Below, one piece after another: positions 39,072 through 48,496 of a stretch of 64,000 nt of DNA (position 1 is the first letter of the stretch; the number at the start of each line of letters is the position of its first letter). A program made the position numbers and the translations under genes. A model generated the notes under the pieces. That model saw only the letters and a list, made by a program, of their open reading frames with translations. It did not search any database and was not told the origin of the DNA. Origin of the DNA: Pseudomonas triclosanedens (GTDB taxonomy: Bacteria; Pseudomonadota; Gammaproteobacteria; Pseudomonadales; Pseudomonadaceae); the NCBI RefSeq assembly GCF_026686735.1, contig NZ_CP113432.1, positions 5,693,001 to 5,757,000 of the forward strand, written 5' to 3'.

Positions 39072-39833
39072 TTACAGATAGTTGTTGGTCGCCTGCTCGA
39101 TGAAGCCTTCGGCGCGCATTGCGTCCAGCGCCTTCTGCAACCGCTCCACCACCTCATCGGGCGTGTCCTTGTTCAGTGCCAGGTAGAGTTGCGCCTCGTT
39201 GAAGCGCAGTACGGTCTGCAGGCCGGAAACGCCCTCCTGCTTGGCCAGGTAGCGGCCCACCGGATCGGTAGTGGCCCACAGGTCGATCTCACCGGTCGTC
39301 AGCTTCTTCACGTTTTCCTGGTCGCGCAGGGCGTTGAGCACCGGGATGCCCTGGCTTTCAAGGTTCTGGCTGACGGCGTCGTTCTTGTAGGCGCCGAGCT
39401 TGTACTTCGCGGCGTCCTTGAGATCCTTCACCTTGATGGTGCTGCCCGGCGGCGCCAGCAATACCCAGTTGGTCCTGGCGATCGGGCCGACCCACTTGAA
39501 CAGGGGGATGCGTTCGGGAGTGTAGGTCGTGGAGAACAGCCCATAGTCGGGCTTGTCGAGGGTGAGTTTGTAGAGGCGATCCCACGGGAAGCGCAGGCTC
39601 AGGGTGTACTGGATGCCGGCGCGCTTGAACATCTCGCGGACGATGTCGGCGCTGATGCCGTCGATCCCCTCGTCGCGAGCGAAGTTCTTGTCGTCCACCG
39701 CCATGTTGAAAGGCGGGAAGTTCTCCGTGAGCAGCACCATCTTGTAATCGGTGGGCAACTCGGCGCGGGCCGTGGCGGCCCCCAACAACAGACCCTGGGT
39801 CAGGGTCTTGATCAGGACTTTCAGCATGGTCAT
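39072..39833 (-). CDS. Periplasmic solute-binding protein, amino-acid type (SBP_bac_3), paralogue A
   Basis: 253 residues. Signal peptide (VLIKTLTQGLLLGAATARA) then an extracellular solute-binding family 3 domain: VLLTENFPPFNMAVD, GISADIVREMFKRAGIQYTLSLRFPWDRLYKL, TDPVGRYLAKQEGV. There is no permease or ATPase gene nearby, as with many orphan SBPs of pseudomonads. It is a tandem paralogue of the next gene (39977-40735), ending in the same way (RAEGF...YL). The first ATG at 39833 is immediately followed by a second at 39827. Confidence 0.85.
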   Translation of the reverse strand: MTMLKVLIKTLTQGLLLGAATARAELPTDYKMVLLTENFPPFNMAVDDKNFARDEGIDGISADIVREMFKRAGIQYTLSLRFPWDRLYKLTLDKPDYGLFSTTYTPERIPLFKWVGPIARTNWVLLAPPGSTIKVKDLKDAAKYKLGAYKNDAVSQNLESQGIPVLNALRDQENVKKLTTGEIDLWATTDPVGRYLAKQEGVSGLQTVLRFNEAQLYLALNKDTPDEVVERLQKALDAMRAEGFIEQATNNYL

Positions 39834-39976
39834 ACCGCTCGCTTGGTTATCGTTATTGGCTTGCGGCATCCCTGCAGAGGGACGGAATACTTCGCTCGTC
39901 TGCCTTCCGTGGCAAAACAGGCGCCGATGGATGTCGACGCCGGACACGATGGCCGGCGGATAGCCGACCATCGGGT

Positions 39977-40735
39977 TTACAGGTAACTGTTGAGTACGTC
40001 GTCGACGAAACCTTCGGCGCGCATCTTGTCCAGAGCGCCCTGCAGTTTCTGCACCACCTCATCCGGGGTTTCCCGGTTCAGCGCCAGGAACAGTTGGTCG
40101 CTGTTGAAGCGCAAGACGGTCTTCAGGCCGGTCACTCCGATCTGCTTGGCCAGGTAGCGGCCCGCCGGATCGCCGCTCGCCCACAGATCGATCTGGCCTT
40201 CCTGCAGCTTGCCGGCGTTCTCCTGGTCGCGCAGTGCCAACACTGGCTCGAAGCCGTGCTCGGCGAGGTATTCGGCCATCGCGTCGCCCTTGTAGGCACC
40301 GACTCGGTACTTCTTGGCATCGTCCAGGTTATTCAGAGTGATGGTGCTATCGGCCTTGGCCAGCATGACCCAGTCGTCCGGGCCGATCGGGCCGACCCAT
40401 TTGAACTGGCTCTCCCGCTCAGGCAGTCGAGCGGTTACGAATACACCGTAACCCGGTTTTTCCAGGGCCAGCTTGTAGATGCGGTCCCAGGGGAAACGCA
40501 GAGTGAGGCTGTAGGAAACGCCGGCGCGCTTGAACATTTCCTTGACGATATCGACGGCTATTCCGTCGATGTTGTCCTCCTGGGCGAAATTCTTGCCATT
40601 GATAGCCATGTTGTACGGCGGGAAGTTCTCGGTCAGCAGCACCATGCTGTAACTCGAAGCTTCCGTTTCCGCCCTTGCCGCGCTGGCCAGCAGCAGGCCG
40701 CAGCCAATCCATGCGAGCAGAATGCGCTTCAGCAT
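39977..40735 (-). CDS. Periplasmic solute-binding protein, amino-acid type (SBP_bac_3), paralogue B
   Basis: 252 residues. Signal peptide (LLAWIGCGLLLASAARA), then VLLTENFPPYNMAINGKNFAQ, GIAVDIVKEMFKRAGVSYSLTLRFPWDRIYKLALEKP, WASGDPAGRYLAKQIGVTGL, very close to paralogue A along its length. It is the upstream gene of the pair. Ligand not predictable. Confidence 0.87.
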   Translation of the reverse strand: MLKRILLAWIGCGLLLASAARAETEASSYSMVLLTENFPPYNMAINGKNFAQEDNIDGIAVDIVKEMFKRAGVSYSLTLRFPWDRIYKLALEKPGYGVFVTARLPERESQFKWVGPIGPDDWVMLAKADSTITLNNLDDAKKYRVGAYKGDAMAEYLAEHGFEPVLALRDQENAGKLQEGQIDLWASGDPAGRYLAKQIGVTGLKTVLRFNSDQLFLALNRETPDEVVQKLQGALDKMRAEGFVDDVLNSYL

Positions 40736-40912
40736 CTGTGAATTCCTGAGTAAGACATTTCTGAGAAGGCGCAGAGCTTACTCGGAGAATTGACGTCAAT
40801 AAACCCTATGAATATGGCAATGGGATACAGGTACGCCATTACCTTGACTAAAGGCTTCGGTTAGAAAGCCTGGAAGGAAATGCCGCAGCAGAATGGCTCT
40901 GGGAAAAGCAAT

Positions 40913-40935
40913 CGGGCCGGGAGAACCCCGGCCCG
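40913..40935 (-). terminator. Terminator of the his operon
   Basis: CGGGCCGGG / CCCGGCCCG, loop AGAAC, seven bases past the hisF stop codon on the minus strand; a weak T-rich stretch follows on that strand. Confidence 0.7.
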
Positions 40936-40942
40936 GAAAGGA

Positions 40943-41713
40943 TCAGCGGACAACGATGCCGCGGCTGGCCAGGTATGCCTTTGCCTCCGGCACACTGTAC
41001 TCGCCGAAGTGGAAGATGCTCGCCGCGAGAACCGCGTCGGCCTTGCCTTCGATGATGCCGTCGGCAAGGTGCTGCAGGTTGCCGACACCACCCGAAGCGA
41101 TCACCGGAACGCCTACTGCCTCGCTGATGGCGCGGGTTACCCCCAGGTCGTAGCCACTCTTCACGCCGTCCTGGTCCATGCTGGTCAGCAGGATTTCGCC
41201 CGCGCCCAGCCCCTCCATCTTCTTCGCCCACTCCACCGCATCCAGCCCGGTAGGCTTGCGCCCGCCGTGGGTGAAGATCTCCCAGCGCGGCGCCTCGCCA
41301 GGTGCCGACACTTTCTTGGCGTCGATGGCGACCACGATGCACTGGGAACCGAAGCGTGCGGCAGCCTCGCCGACGAACTCCGGGGTGAACACCGCGGCGG
41401 TATTGATCGAGACCTTGTCCGCACCGGCATTGAGCAGGTTACGGATGTCCTGCACCGTCCTGACGCCACCGCCCACGGTCAGCGGGATGAACACTTGGCT
41501 GGCCATGCGCTCGACGGTGTGCAGGGTGGTATCGCGGCCATCGACGCTGGCGGTGATATCCAGGAAGGTGATTTCGTCCGCACCCTGTTCGTCGTAGCGA
41601 CGGGCGATTTCCACCGGATCGCCGGCATCGCGGATGTTCTCGAACTTGACGCCCTTCACCACGCGGCCGTTGTCCACGTCGAGGCAGGGAATGATGCGTT
41701 TAGCCAGTGCCAT
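40943..41713 (-). CDS. hisF: Imidazole glycerol phosphate synthase, cyclase subunit
   Basis: 256 residues. HisF uses ammonia from HisH to convert PRFAR to imidazole glycerol phosphate and AICAR. (beta-alpha)8 barrel with catalytic Asp11 in [15 protein letters not shown] and Asp130 region IDAKK, and phosphate-binding GGGVRT and VIASGGVGN. Last gene of hisB-hisH-DUF2164-hisA-hisF. Confidence 0.97.
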   Translation of the reverse strand: MALAKRIIPCLDVDNGRVVKGVKFENIRDAGDPVEIARRYDEQGADEITFLDITASVDGRDTTLHTVERMASQVFIPLTVGGGVRTVQDIRNLLNAGADKVSINTAAVFTPEFVGEAAARFGSQCIVVAIDAKKVSAPGEAPRWEIFTHGGRKPTGLDAVEWAKKMEGLGAGEILLTSMDQDGVKSGYDLGVTRAISEAVGVPVIASGGVGNLQHLADGIIEGKADAVLAASIFHFGEYSVPEAKAYLASRGIVVR

Positions 41714-41736
41714 GTCAGGGTTCCCCGTGGTTCAGC

Positions 41737-42474
41737 TCAGCCCTTGAAGGCGTCGCACAGTGCCTGGGCTTGGGCGACGTCCAAGGTGCCTTCGTAGATC
41801 GCGCGGCCAGTGATGGCGCCGACGATGCCCGGGGTGCGGGCGTCCAGCAGCTTCTGGATGTCGCCAAGGTTGTGGATGCCGCCCGAGGCGATCACCGGGA
41901 TGCGCGTGGCGTTGGCCAGCGCGGCGGTGGCTTCGACGTTGCACCCTTGCATCATGCCGTCCTTGGAAATGTCGGTGTAGACGATGGCGGAAACGCCGTC
42001 GGCCTCGAAGCGCTTGGCCAGGTCGATCACCTGTACTTCGCTGACCTCAGCCCAGCCATCAGTGGCGACGAAACCGTCTTTGGCGTCCAGGCCGACGATC
42101 ACCTTGCCGGGGAAGGCGCGGCAGGCCTCGCCGACGAACTCCGGCTGCTTGACCGCCTTGGTGCCGATGATCACGTAGCTGACGCCAGCGCGGACGTAGT
42201 GTTCGATGGTCTCCAGCGAGCGGATGCCACCGCCGATCTGGATCGGCAGGTTCGGGTAGCGCTTGGCGATGGCGGTAACCACCTCACCGTTGATCGGCTT
42301 GCCTTCGAAGGCACCATTCAGGTCCACCAGGTGCAGACGACGGCAGCCGCCTTCCACCCACTTGGCGGCCATAGCCACCGGGTCGTCGGAGAAGACGGTA
42401 GCGTCTTCCATCAGGCCCTGGCGCAGACGCACGCAGGCGCCGTCTTTCAGATCGATTGCGGGGATGATCAGCAT
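41737..42474 (-). CDS. hisA: Phosphoribosylformimino-AICAR ribotide isomerase
   Basis: 245 residues. ProFAR isomerase, barrel fold: [17 protein letters not shown] with the catalytic Asp, IQIGGGIRS and VIASGGIHN phosphate loops, [13 protein letters not shown]. It feeds PRFAR to HisF-HisH. 23 bases separate it from hisF. Confidence 0.97.
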   Translation of the reverse strand: MLIIPAIDLKDGACVRLRQGLMEDATVFSDDPVAMAAKWVEGGCRRLHLVDLNGAFEGKPINGEVVTAIAKRYPNLPIQIGGGIRSLETIEHYVRAGVSYVIIGTKAVKQPEFVGEACRAFPGKVIVGLDAKDGFVATDGWAEVSEVQVIDLAKRFEADGVSAIVYTDISKDGMMQGCNVEATAALANATRIPVIASGGIHNLGDIQKLLDARTPGIVGAITGRAIYEGTLDVAQAQALCDAFKG

Positions 42475-42514
42475 CGGTTGAACCTGCTCGAATCCAAAGA
42501 TGAATAGGGTCGGG

Positions 42515-42772
42515 TCAGCTCTTTTCGAGCGCCCACAAGTCGCTTTCGATGCTTTCGAACCTGTCTTTCAGGTGCGCCTGCACATCGGAAATCGCCTTGT
42601 TGTAGAACAGCGGGCCCAGCTCGCGCATGAAGAAATCCAGCGCCTCCTCGGCCTCGAAACTGCCCAGGTCCAGCTCGAAGCGGTCCTCCAGGAAACGCTG
42701 GAGCACGCGGCTCGCCTCCTGGCGCTGGGACCCGTCGAGTTCGAGTATCTGGGGCTTTTCCCGGCGAGCCAT
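42515..42772 (-). CDS. DUF2164 family protein
   Basis: 85 residues, no signal peptide, highly charged and helical: [43 protein letters not shown]. Matches the DUF2164 family, unknown function. It sits between hisH and hisA, two bases from hisH, so it is co-transcribed with histidine biosynthesis, though no link to that pathway is known. Confidence 0.85.
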   Translation of the reverse strand: MARREKPQILELDGSQRQEASRVLQRFLEDRFELDLGSFEAEEALDFFMRELGPLFYNKAISDVQAHLKDRFESIESDLWALEKS

Positions 42773-42774
42773 GA

Positions 42775-43413
42775 TTACCAGCGACCGTCCCAGGCGGCGA
42801 AGTTCTGCAGCAGTTGCAGACCGTGGGTGTGGCTCTTCTCCGGGTGGAACTGCACGGCGAAACGCGAGCCGTCGGCCAGTGCGGCGGCGAAATCACGCCC
42901 GTAGTGGCCGCGACCGACCACTTGGCGCGGGTTGCCTGCCTCGATGTAGTAGCTGTGCACGAAGTAGAAACGGGCGTTGTTCGGGATGTCGTGCCACAGC
43001 GGGTGGTCCACGCTCTGCGCCACTTCGTTCCAGCCCATGTGCGGTACTTTCAGATGCTCGCCGTCCTCGTAGAGGTCCTTGCCGAAAAAGCGCACCTTGC
43101 CGGGGAACATGCCGATGCAGTCGACGCCGTCGTTCTCTTCGCTGTGCTCCATCAGCGCCTGCATGCCTACGCAGATGCCGAGGAACGGGCGGTCCTGGCT
43201 GACTTCGCGGACCAGGCTGTCGAAGCCCAGGCGCGAAATCTCGGCCATGCAGTCACGGATCGCGCCGACACCGGGGAACACCACACGGTCGGCCTCGCGG
43301 ATCACCGAGGCGTCACTGGTCACCAGCACGCGGCCGGCACCCACGCGTTCCAGTGCCTTGGACACCGAGTGCAGGTTGCCCATGCCGTAGTCGATGACAG
43401 CTACCGTCTGCAT
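42775..43413 (-). CDS. hisH: Imidazole glycerol phosphate synthase, glutamine amidotransferase subunit
   Basis: 212 residues. Class I glutaminase: [17 protein letters not shown], oxyanion strand [10 protein letters not shown], nucleophile in [11 protein letters not shown] (Cys), and catalytic His/Glu in [14 protein letters not shown]. Its ATG shares one base with the hisB stop (TGATG), giving translational coupling. Confidence 0.96.
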   Translation of the reverse strand: MQTVAVIDYGMGNLHSVSKALERVGAGRVLVTSDASVIREADRVVFPGVGAIRDCMAEISRLGFDSLVREVSQDRPFLGICVGMQALMEHSEENDGVDCIGMFPGKVRFFGKDLYEDGEHLKVPHMGWNEVAQSVDHPLWHDIPNNARFYFVHSYYIEAGNPRQVVGRGHYGRDFAAALADGSRFAVQFHPEKSHTHGLQLLQNFAAWDGRW

Positions 43414-44006
43414 CACAGGCACCCTTTGGTGGAGGGCATCTGGCCAGCCATGCGCTCGTCCAGCTCGATGGCCATGCGCAGCGCGCGGCCAAAGGCCTTG
43501 AACACGGTTTCGATCTGGTGGTGGGTGTTGTGGCCGCGAAGGTTGTCGATGTGCAGGGTCACCTGGGCGTGATTGACGAAGCCCTGGAAGAACTCCATGA
43601 ACAGGTCGACATCGAAGCCACCGACGCTGGCACGAGTGAACGGCACGTGCATCTGCAGGCCGGGACGGCCGGAGAAATCGATGACCACACGCGACAGGGC
43701 TTCGTCCAGCGGCACGTAGGCATGGCCGTAGCGGCGAATGCCCTTCTTGTCGCCGATGGCCTTGGCGAAGGCCTGGCCGAGGGTGATGCCGATGTCTTCG
43801 ACGGTATGGTGGTCGTCGATATGCAGGTCGCCCTTGCACTCGATGTCCAGGTCGATCAGGCCGTGGCGGGCGATCTGGTCCATCATGTGCTCGAGGAAGG
43901 GAACCCCGGTATCGAAGCGGGCCTTGCCCGTCCCATCCAGGTCGATGGAAACCTTGATCTGGGTTTCCAGGGTGTCGCGCGCGACGGATGCCTTGCGTTC
44001 GGCCAT
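43413..44006 (-). CDS. hisB: Imidazoleglycerol-phosphate dehydratase
   Basis: 197 residues, monofunctional form. Metal-binding motifs [28 protein letters not shown] and [18 protein letters not shown] at 44006 ([19 protein letters not shown]) preferred over an in-frame ATG 21 bases upstream. First gene of the cluster; its promoter region is shared with the divergent PanM-like gene. Confidence 0.96.
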   Translation of the reverse strand: MAERKASVARDTLETQIKVSIDLDGTGKARFDTGVPFLEHMMDQIARHGLIDLDIECKGDLHIDDHHTVEDIGITLGQAFAKAIGDKKGIRRYGHAYVPLDEALSRVVIDFSGRPGLQMHVPFTRASVGGFDVDLFMEFFQGFVNHAQVTLHIDNLRGHNTHHQIETVFKAFGRALRMAIELDERMAGQMPSTKGCL

Positions 44007-44156
44007 CACCAGCTCCACAGCTAACACTGCACGTAATTATAAGAAGGGCCGGCATTATAGGCGCGCCGGGCCCGGCGAGGCTATGGGCGGCGGTCGGCGC
44101 TGGCCGATAGTGCAAGGTTCTACTTACACTGCGCGGCCAGATTCCGAGGATCGCCC

Positions 44157-44555
44157 ATGCCCGTCGTCGTCCAGCACCTGACCCAGCCCAGCGACCAGGA
44201 CCACCAGGACCTGCTGAAGATCTATGCCGACGCGCCGGACTGGCTGCTGGCTCCCTTCACCAATGCCGAGGACCTGGTGAATCAGGGACTGCTCAATGGC
44301 AGGCTGCTGACCGGGCGCTTCAACGACCGCCTGCTGGGTGCCGCCTGGGTCGAGCGCGACGACTCGTTCTGGTGCTTGTCCAGGCTGTGCGTGCGCAAGG
44401 TCACCCGCGGTCGCGGCGTTGCCCGGCGACTGCTGGAAGAGGCGCAGCGCCTTGCCGTGCTGCAAGGCGCGGGGTTGCGCCTCGGCGCACCGGCGGGCCA
44501 CCTGGAAGCGGCACGCCTGGCGGAACACCTGGGGCTGGGCCTGATAGCGCACTGA
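44157..44555 (+). CDS. PanM/PanZ-like GNAT-fold protein
   Basis: 132 residues. A GNAT fold whose sequence follows enteric Pan[31 protein letters not shown], and the acetyl-CoA pyrophosphate loop [21 protein letters not shown]. PanM binds pro-PanD and acetyl-CoA, triggering PanD self-cleavage and feeding back on pantothenate synthesis, without acting as an acetyltransferase. The residue-by-residue resemblance (from memory) is good; function in Pseudomonas is inference, and PanD is not in the window. Divergent from hisB. Confidence 0.7.
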   Translation: MPVVVQHLTQPSDQDHQDLLKIYADAPDWLLAPFTNAEDLVNQGLLNGRLLTGRFNDRLLGAAWVERDDSFWCLSRLCVRKVTRGRGVARRLLEEAQRLAVLQGAGLRLGAPAGHLEAARLAEHLGLGLIAH

Positions 44556-44688
44556 CACCCCGAAGCACGGAACCCTCCCCTTCCCGGGGCCTCCAACCCG
44601 AAACGTCCACGGACTCGCCTCCCAAGCAGTCCGCTCGTCGTTGATATACTTTTCGCCATTCATCCGCCGTCTGAACAAGGACCCGTCC

Positions 44689-46914
44689 ATGAAAGCGTTC
44701 GGCAAAATCCTGGGCATCATTGTCCTGGTCCTGCTGTTGCTCGTCGTCGCCGCCGGCTTCGTGCTGACTCACTTCTTCGATCCGAACGATTACAAGGAAG
44801 AGATCCGCCAACTCGCCCGAGGCAAGGCCAACGTTGAGCTGAACCTCAAGGGCGACATCGGCTGGAGCCTGTTCCCCTGGTTGGGCCTGGAGCTGCACGA
44901 CACCAGCGTTGCCACCCTGCAGCAGCCGGCCCAGCCGTTCGCCGACGTGCAGTTGCTGGGCATGTCCGTGCGTGTGCTGCCGCTGCTGCGCAAGGAACTG
45001 CAGATGAGCGACATCCGCGTCGAAGGCCTGACCCTGAGCCTGAGCCGCGACAAGAATGGCGCGGGCAACTGGGAGAACATCGGCAAGCCCGTCCAGCCGG
45101 CCACCGGCACGCCGCCCGCCGCGCAACCGGTGCCAGGCGAAGCGTCCAAACCGACCGAAAGCGCGCCGCGCCAGGCGATGAAACTCGATATCGACAGCCT
45201 CACGGTGAAGAACGCCCGTATCGACTACGCCGATGCGCAGAGTGGCAAGCAATACAGCGTCGAAGGCATCGAACTGACCACCGGAGCCATCCGCGAAGGC
45301 AGCAGCATTCCACTCAAGCTCAGCGCGTACCTGGGCACCAACCAGCCAGTGCTGCGCGCGCGCACCGAACTGACCGGCAACCTGCGCTTCGACCGCGCCC
45401 TCAAGCGTTACCAACTGGAGGATGCCAAGCTCTCCGGCGAGGCTTCGGGCGATCCGTTCCAGGGCAAGACCGCGACCTTCAGCGCGCAAGGCCAACTGGT
45501 GCTAGACCAGGCCGCCCAGGTCGCCGAGTGGAATGGCCTGAAGCTGTCGGTCAATCAACTGCGCGCGCTGGGCGAACTCAAGGCGCGCGAACTGGACAAA
45601 GAGCCGAAGTTCGACGGCGGGCTGTCCATCGCCCCGTTCAATCTGCGCGAGTTCCTCGAAGGCATCGGCCAGACCCTGCCCGCGATGGCCGACGGCACCA
45701 CCCTGAGCAAGCTGGAGCTGGCCACCCGCCTGGCCGGCACCCGCAACAGCCTGAACCTGGACGACATCAAGCTGAAGCTGGACGACAGCAGCTTCGGTGG
45801 CAGCCTGGGCATCGCCGACTTCAGCAAACAGGCGATCCGCGCCCAACTCAGCGGCGACCGCCTCAATCTCGACCGCTACCTGCCAGCCAAGGTCAAGAAG
45901 GCCCAGGAAGCCACCAGCGCGGCACGCAAGGCCGAGGTCGAAACCACCACCCAGAACGCCATCAAGGGCGACACCCCGCTGCCCAACTCGCCGACCCAGC
46001 AAGCCTGGAGCGACGCCCCCGTCCTGCCTATCGCCCGCCTGCGCGCGCTGGACCTGGACATAGGCCTGAGCCTCGGCCAACTGACCATCGATAAGCTGCC
46101 GATCAACGACGCCAGCCTGAAGCTGCGAGGCCAGGGCGGCCTGCTCAGCCTTGATGACCTGCGCGGCGAGCTGTATGACGGCAAGTTCAACGCCAAGGCC
46201 AGCCTCGACGTACGCCAGGACATACCGTTGCTCAAGGCGCAGAAGCACATCGCCGACGTTCCGGTGGAGCGCCTGCTCGAATCCCAGGACCAGAAGCCGC
46301 CAGTCAAGGGCCTGCTGGACCTGGATGCCGACATCACTACCCAGGGCAACAGCCAGAAGGCCTGGATCGACAACCTCAACGGCACCGCGCGCTTCGTCAT
46401 GACCCAGGGCGTGCTGCTCAATGCCAATCTGGAACAGCAGCTCTGCCAGGGCATCGCCACCCTCAACCGCAAGTCGCTCAGTGCCGAGCATGGCGGCAAG
46501 GACACGCCCTTCCGCGAGCTTCAGGGCAACCTGACCTTCCGCAACGGTGTAGCCAGCAACCCCGACCTCAAGGCCAGCATTCCCGGGCTGACGGTGAAGG
46601 GCGACGGCGATATCGACCTGCGCGTGCTCGGCATGGACTACCGCATCGGCGTGATCATCGAAGGCGACAAGAGCGACATGCCCGACCCGGCCTGCGAAGT
46701 GAACAAGCGCTACGTCGGCATCGAATGGCCGCTGCGTTGCCGCGGACCGCTGGAACTGGGTGCAAAGGCCTGTCGCCTGGACAAGGATGGCATCGGCAAG
46801 ATCGCCGCACGACTGGCTGGGGACAGACTGAACGAAAAACTGGAAGAGAAGCTCGGAGACAAGGTCAGTCCCGAACTCAAAGACGCACTCAAAGGGCTGT
46901 TCAAGAAAAAATGA
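44689..46914 (+). CDS. AsmA family envelope protein
   Basis: 741 residues. One N-terminal membrane helix (ILGIIVLVLLLLVVAAGFVL) precedes a long AsmA/TamB-like beta-rich repeat domain with FDPNDYKEEIRQLARGKANVELNLKGDIGWSLFPWLG at its start and DIDLRVLGMDYRIGVIIEG near the end. AsmA-like proteins are proposed to move phospholipid across the periplasm. A Lys-rich end (LKGLFKKK) closes the protein. Its stop overlaps the mutY ATG (ATGA). Confidence 0.9.
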   Translation: MKAFGKILGIIVLVLLLLVVAAGFVLTHFFDPNDYKEEIRQLARGKANVELNLKGDIGWSLFPWLGLELHDTSVATLQQPAQPFADVQLLGMSVRVLPLLRKELQMSDIRVEGLTLSLSRDKNGAGNWENIGKPVQPATGTPPAAQPVPGEASKPTESAPRQAMKLDIDSLTVKNARIDYADAQSGKQYSVEGIELTTGAIREGSSIPLKLSAYLGTNQPVLRARTELTGNLRFDRALKRYQLEDAKLSGEASGDPFQGKTATFSAQGQLVLDQAAQVAEWNGLKLSVNQLRALGELKARELDKEPKFDGGLSIAPFNLREFLEGIGQTLPAMADGTTLSKLELATRLAGTRNSLNLDDIKLKLDDSSFGGSLGIADFSKQAIRAQLSGDRLNLDRYLPAKVKKAQEATSAARKAEVETTTQNAIKGDTPLPNSPTQQAWSDAPVLPIARLRALDLDIGLSLGQLTIDKLPINDASLKLRGQGGLLSLDDLRGELYDGKFNAKASLDVRQDIPLLKAQKHIADVPVERLLESQDQKPPVKGLLDLDADITTQGNSQKAWIDNLNGTARFVMTQGVLLNANLEQQLCQGIATLNRKSLSAEHGGKDTPFRELQGNLTFRNGVASNPDLKASIPGLTVKGDGDIDLRVLGMDYRIGVIIEGDKSDMPDPACEVNKRYVGIEWPLRCRGPLELGAKACRLDKDGIGKIAARLAGDRLNEKLEEKLGDKVSPELKDALKGLFKKK

Positions 46915-47978
46915 CCCCGGAACGCTTCAATACCGCCGTACTCGACTGGTTCGACCATCACGGCCGCCATGACCTGCCCTGGCAGCAGAACATCACGCCC
47001 TATCGGGTGTGGGTCTCGGAAATCATGCTGCAGCAGACCCAGGTAAGCACCGTGATGGGCTACTACGACCGCTTCATGAGCGCGCTGCCGACGGTCGCCG
47101 ACCTCGCGGCAGCGCCGGAAGACGAAGTGCTGCACCTCTGGACCGGGCTGGGCTACTACACCCGCGCGCGCAACCTGCACAAGACCGCGAAAACGGTGAT
47201 GACGCAGTACGGCGGTGAGTTCCCACGGGACGTCGAGCAGCTTGCCGAACTGCCTGGCATCGGCCGCTCCACCGCCGGCGCCATCGCCAGCATCTCGATG
47301 GGACTGCGCGCGCCGATCCTCGACGGCAACGTCAAACGCGTGCTGGCACGCTACCTGGCCTGCGACGGCTACCCCGGCGAACCCAAGGTGGCCAGGCAAC
47401 TGTGGGACGCCGCCGAGCGCTTCACCCCGCAGGAGCGGGTCAACCACTACACCCAGGCGATGATGGATCTCGGCGCCACGCTCTGTACCCGCAGCAAGCC
47501 GAGCTGCCTGCTCTGCCCGCTGCGCGAAGGCTGCCGCGCGCACCTGCTTGGCCGCGCGACCGACTTCCCGGTAGCCAAGCCGCGCAAGGCGCTGCCGCAG
47601 AAGCGCACCCTGATGCCGATACTGGCCAACCGCGAAGGTGACATCCTGCTCTATCGCCGCCCATCGACAGGCCTGTGGGGAGGACTATGGAGCTTCCCGG
47701 AACTGGACGACCTCACAGCCCTCGCCCCGCTCGCCGAACGCCACGCCCTGCGCCTGGGTGAGCGGCGTGAACTGGCCGGCCTGACCCATACCTTCAGCCA
47801 TTTCCAACTGGCCATCGAGCCCTGGCTGGTGCGCGTCGAGGACGCAGCTCCCGCCGTGGCCGAGGCTGACTGGCTCTGGTATAACCTCGCCACCCCGCCG
47901 CGGCTCGGCCTTGCCGCCCCGGTGAAGAAGCTGCTCAAACGAGCCGCCGACGTGTTGAACGCAGGAGAAATGTCATGA
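46911..47978 (+). CDS. mutY: Adenine DNA glycosylase
   Basis: 355 residues. MutY removes A paired with 8-oxoG. HhH-GPD domain with [10 protein letters not shown], hairpin [15 protein letters not shown], catalytic Asp in [12 protein letters not shown], the 4Fe-4S motif C-x6-C-x2-C-x5-C ([17 protein letters not shown]) and a C-terminal NUDIX-like 8-oxoG recognition domain. It starts within the end of asmA and its stop overlaps the yggX start. Confidence 0.97.
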   Translation: MTPERFNTAVLDWFDHHGRHDLPWQQNITPYRVWVSEIMLQQTQVSTVMGYYDRFMSALPTVADLAAAPEDEVLHLWTGLGYYTRARNLHKTAKTVMTQYGGEFPRDVEQLAELPGIGRSTAGAIASISMGLRAPILDGNVKRVLARYLACDGYPGEPKVARQLWDAAERFTPQERVNHYTQAMMDLGATLCTRSKPSCLLCPLREGCRAHLLGRATDFPVAKPRKALPQKRTLMPILANREGDILLYRRPSTGLWGGLWSFPELDDLTALAPLAERHALRLGERRELAGLTHTFSHFQLAIEPWLVRVEDAAPAVAEADWLWYNLATPPRLGLAAPVKKLLKRAADVLNAGEMS

Positions 47979-48247
47979 CCCGACTGGTGATGTGCCGCAA
48001 GTACAAAGAAGAGCTGCCCGGCCTCGATCGCGCGCCCTATCCCGGGGCCAAGGGCCAGGACATCTACGAGCACGTATCGAAGAAAGCCTGGGACGAATGG
48101 CAGAAGCACCAGACCATGCTGATCAACGAGCGTCGCCTGAACATGATGAACGCCGAGGACCGCAAGTTCCTCACCGCAGAAATGGACAAGTTCCTTTCTG
48201 GCGAGGAATACGCGCAGGCCGAGGGCTATGTCCCGCCCAGCGCGTAA
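47975..48247 (+). CDS. yggX: Iron-trafficking protein YggX
   Basis: 90 residues, family length, with [19 protein letters not shown] (conserved cysteine) and [26 protein letters not shown]. Proposed to protect and supply iron for Fe-S cluster proteins such as the adjacent MutY; overlap ATGA indicates coupling. The pair mutY-yggX is conserved in gammaproteobacteria. Confidence 0.96.
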   Translation: MTRLVMCRKYKEELPGLDRAPYPGAKGQDIYEHVSKKAWDEWQKHQTMLINERRLNMMNAEDRKFLTAEMDKFLSGEEYAQAEGYVPPSA

Positions 48248-48284
48248 GCTTCGGTATTATTTGAAAAATTTTTTCGCGGCACGC

Positions 48285-48313
48285 TTGACACCCCTTCGGA
48301 AAACCCTTTTAAT
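48285..48313 (+). promoter_or_regulatory. sigma70 promoter of tRNA-Phe
   Basis: TTGACA (48285-48290), 17-base spacer, TTTAAT (48308-48313), followed by a GC-rich discriminator (GCGCGCC) typical of stringently controlled stable RNA, 12 bases before the tRNA. Confidence 0.88.
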
Positions 48314-48325
48314 GCGCGCCACGTT

Positions 48326-48401
48326 GCCCAGGTAGCTCAGTTGGTAGAGCAGGGGATTGAAAATCCCCGTGTCGGCGGTTCGATTCCGTCCCTGGGCACC
48401 A
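48326..48401 (+). tRNA. tRNA-Phe (anticodon GAA)
   Basis: 76 nt with encoded CCA. The acceptor stem GCCCAGG pairs with CCTGGGC, the D-arm is GCTC-AGTTGGTA-GAGC, the anticodon loop TTGAAAA gives GAA, and the T-arm carries GGTTCGATTCC. The 3' part is the attachment core of the downstream island. Confidence 0.98.
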
Positions 48402-48402
48402 A
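48369..48402 (+). repeat. Left attachment repeat (attL) in tRNA-Phe
   Basis: The 34-base sequence from the T-stem region through the CCA end and one more A is repeated exactly at 61855-61888. A tyrosine-integrase island has used the tRNA 3' end as its site, restoring the tRNA. Confidence 0.95.
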
Positions 48403-48412
48403 GACACCTAAG

Positions 48413-48442
48413 CCCCTGATCTTGAAAGAGATCAGGGGTTTT
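48413..48442 (+). terminator. Terminator after tRNA-Phe (island-borne)
   Basis: CCCCTGATCT / AGATCAGGGG with a T-rich tail right after the attachment core. Because the core ends at 48402, this terminator belongs to the island and substitutes for the chromosomal one now at 61895-61930. Confidence 0.85.
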
Positions 48443-48476
48443 GTCTTTCTGAGGCATGGCTAAAGCCCACCCGACT

Positions 48477-48496
48477 GGTACACAAGGTGGGTACAC
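48477..48496 (+). repeat. Paired GGTACAC motif, left end
   Basis: GGTACAC at 48477-48483 and 48490-48496, 13 bases apart start to start. An identical pair with identical spacing is at 61764-61783. Candidate arm-type integrase or excisionase sites. Confidence 0.6.
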
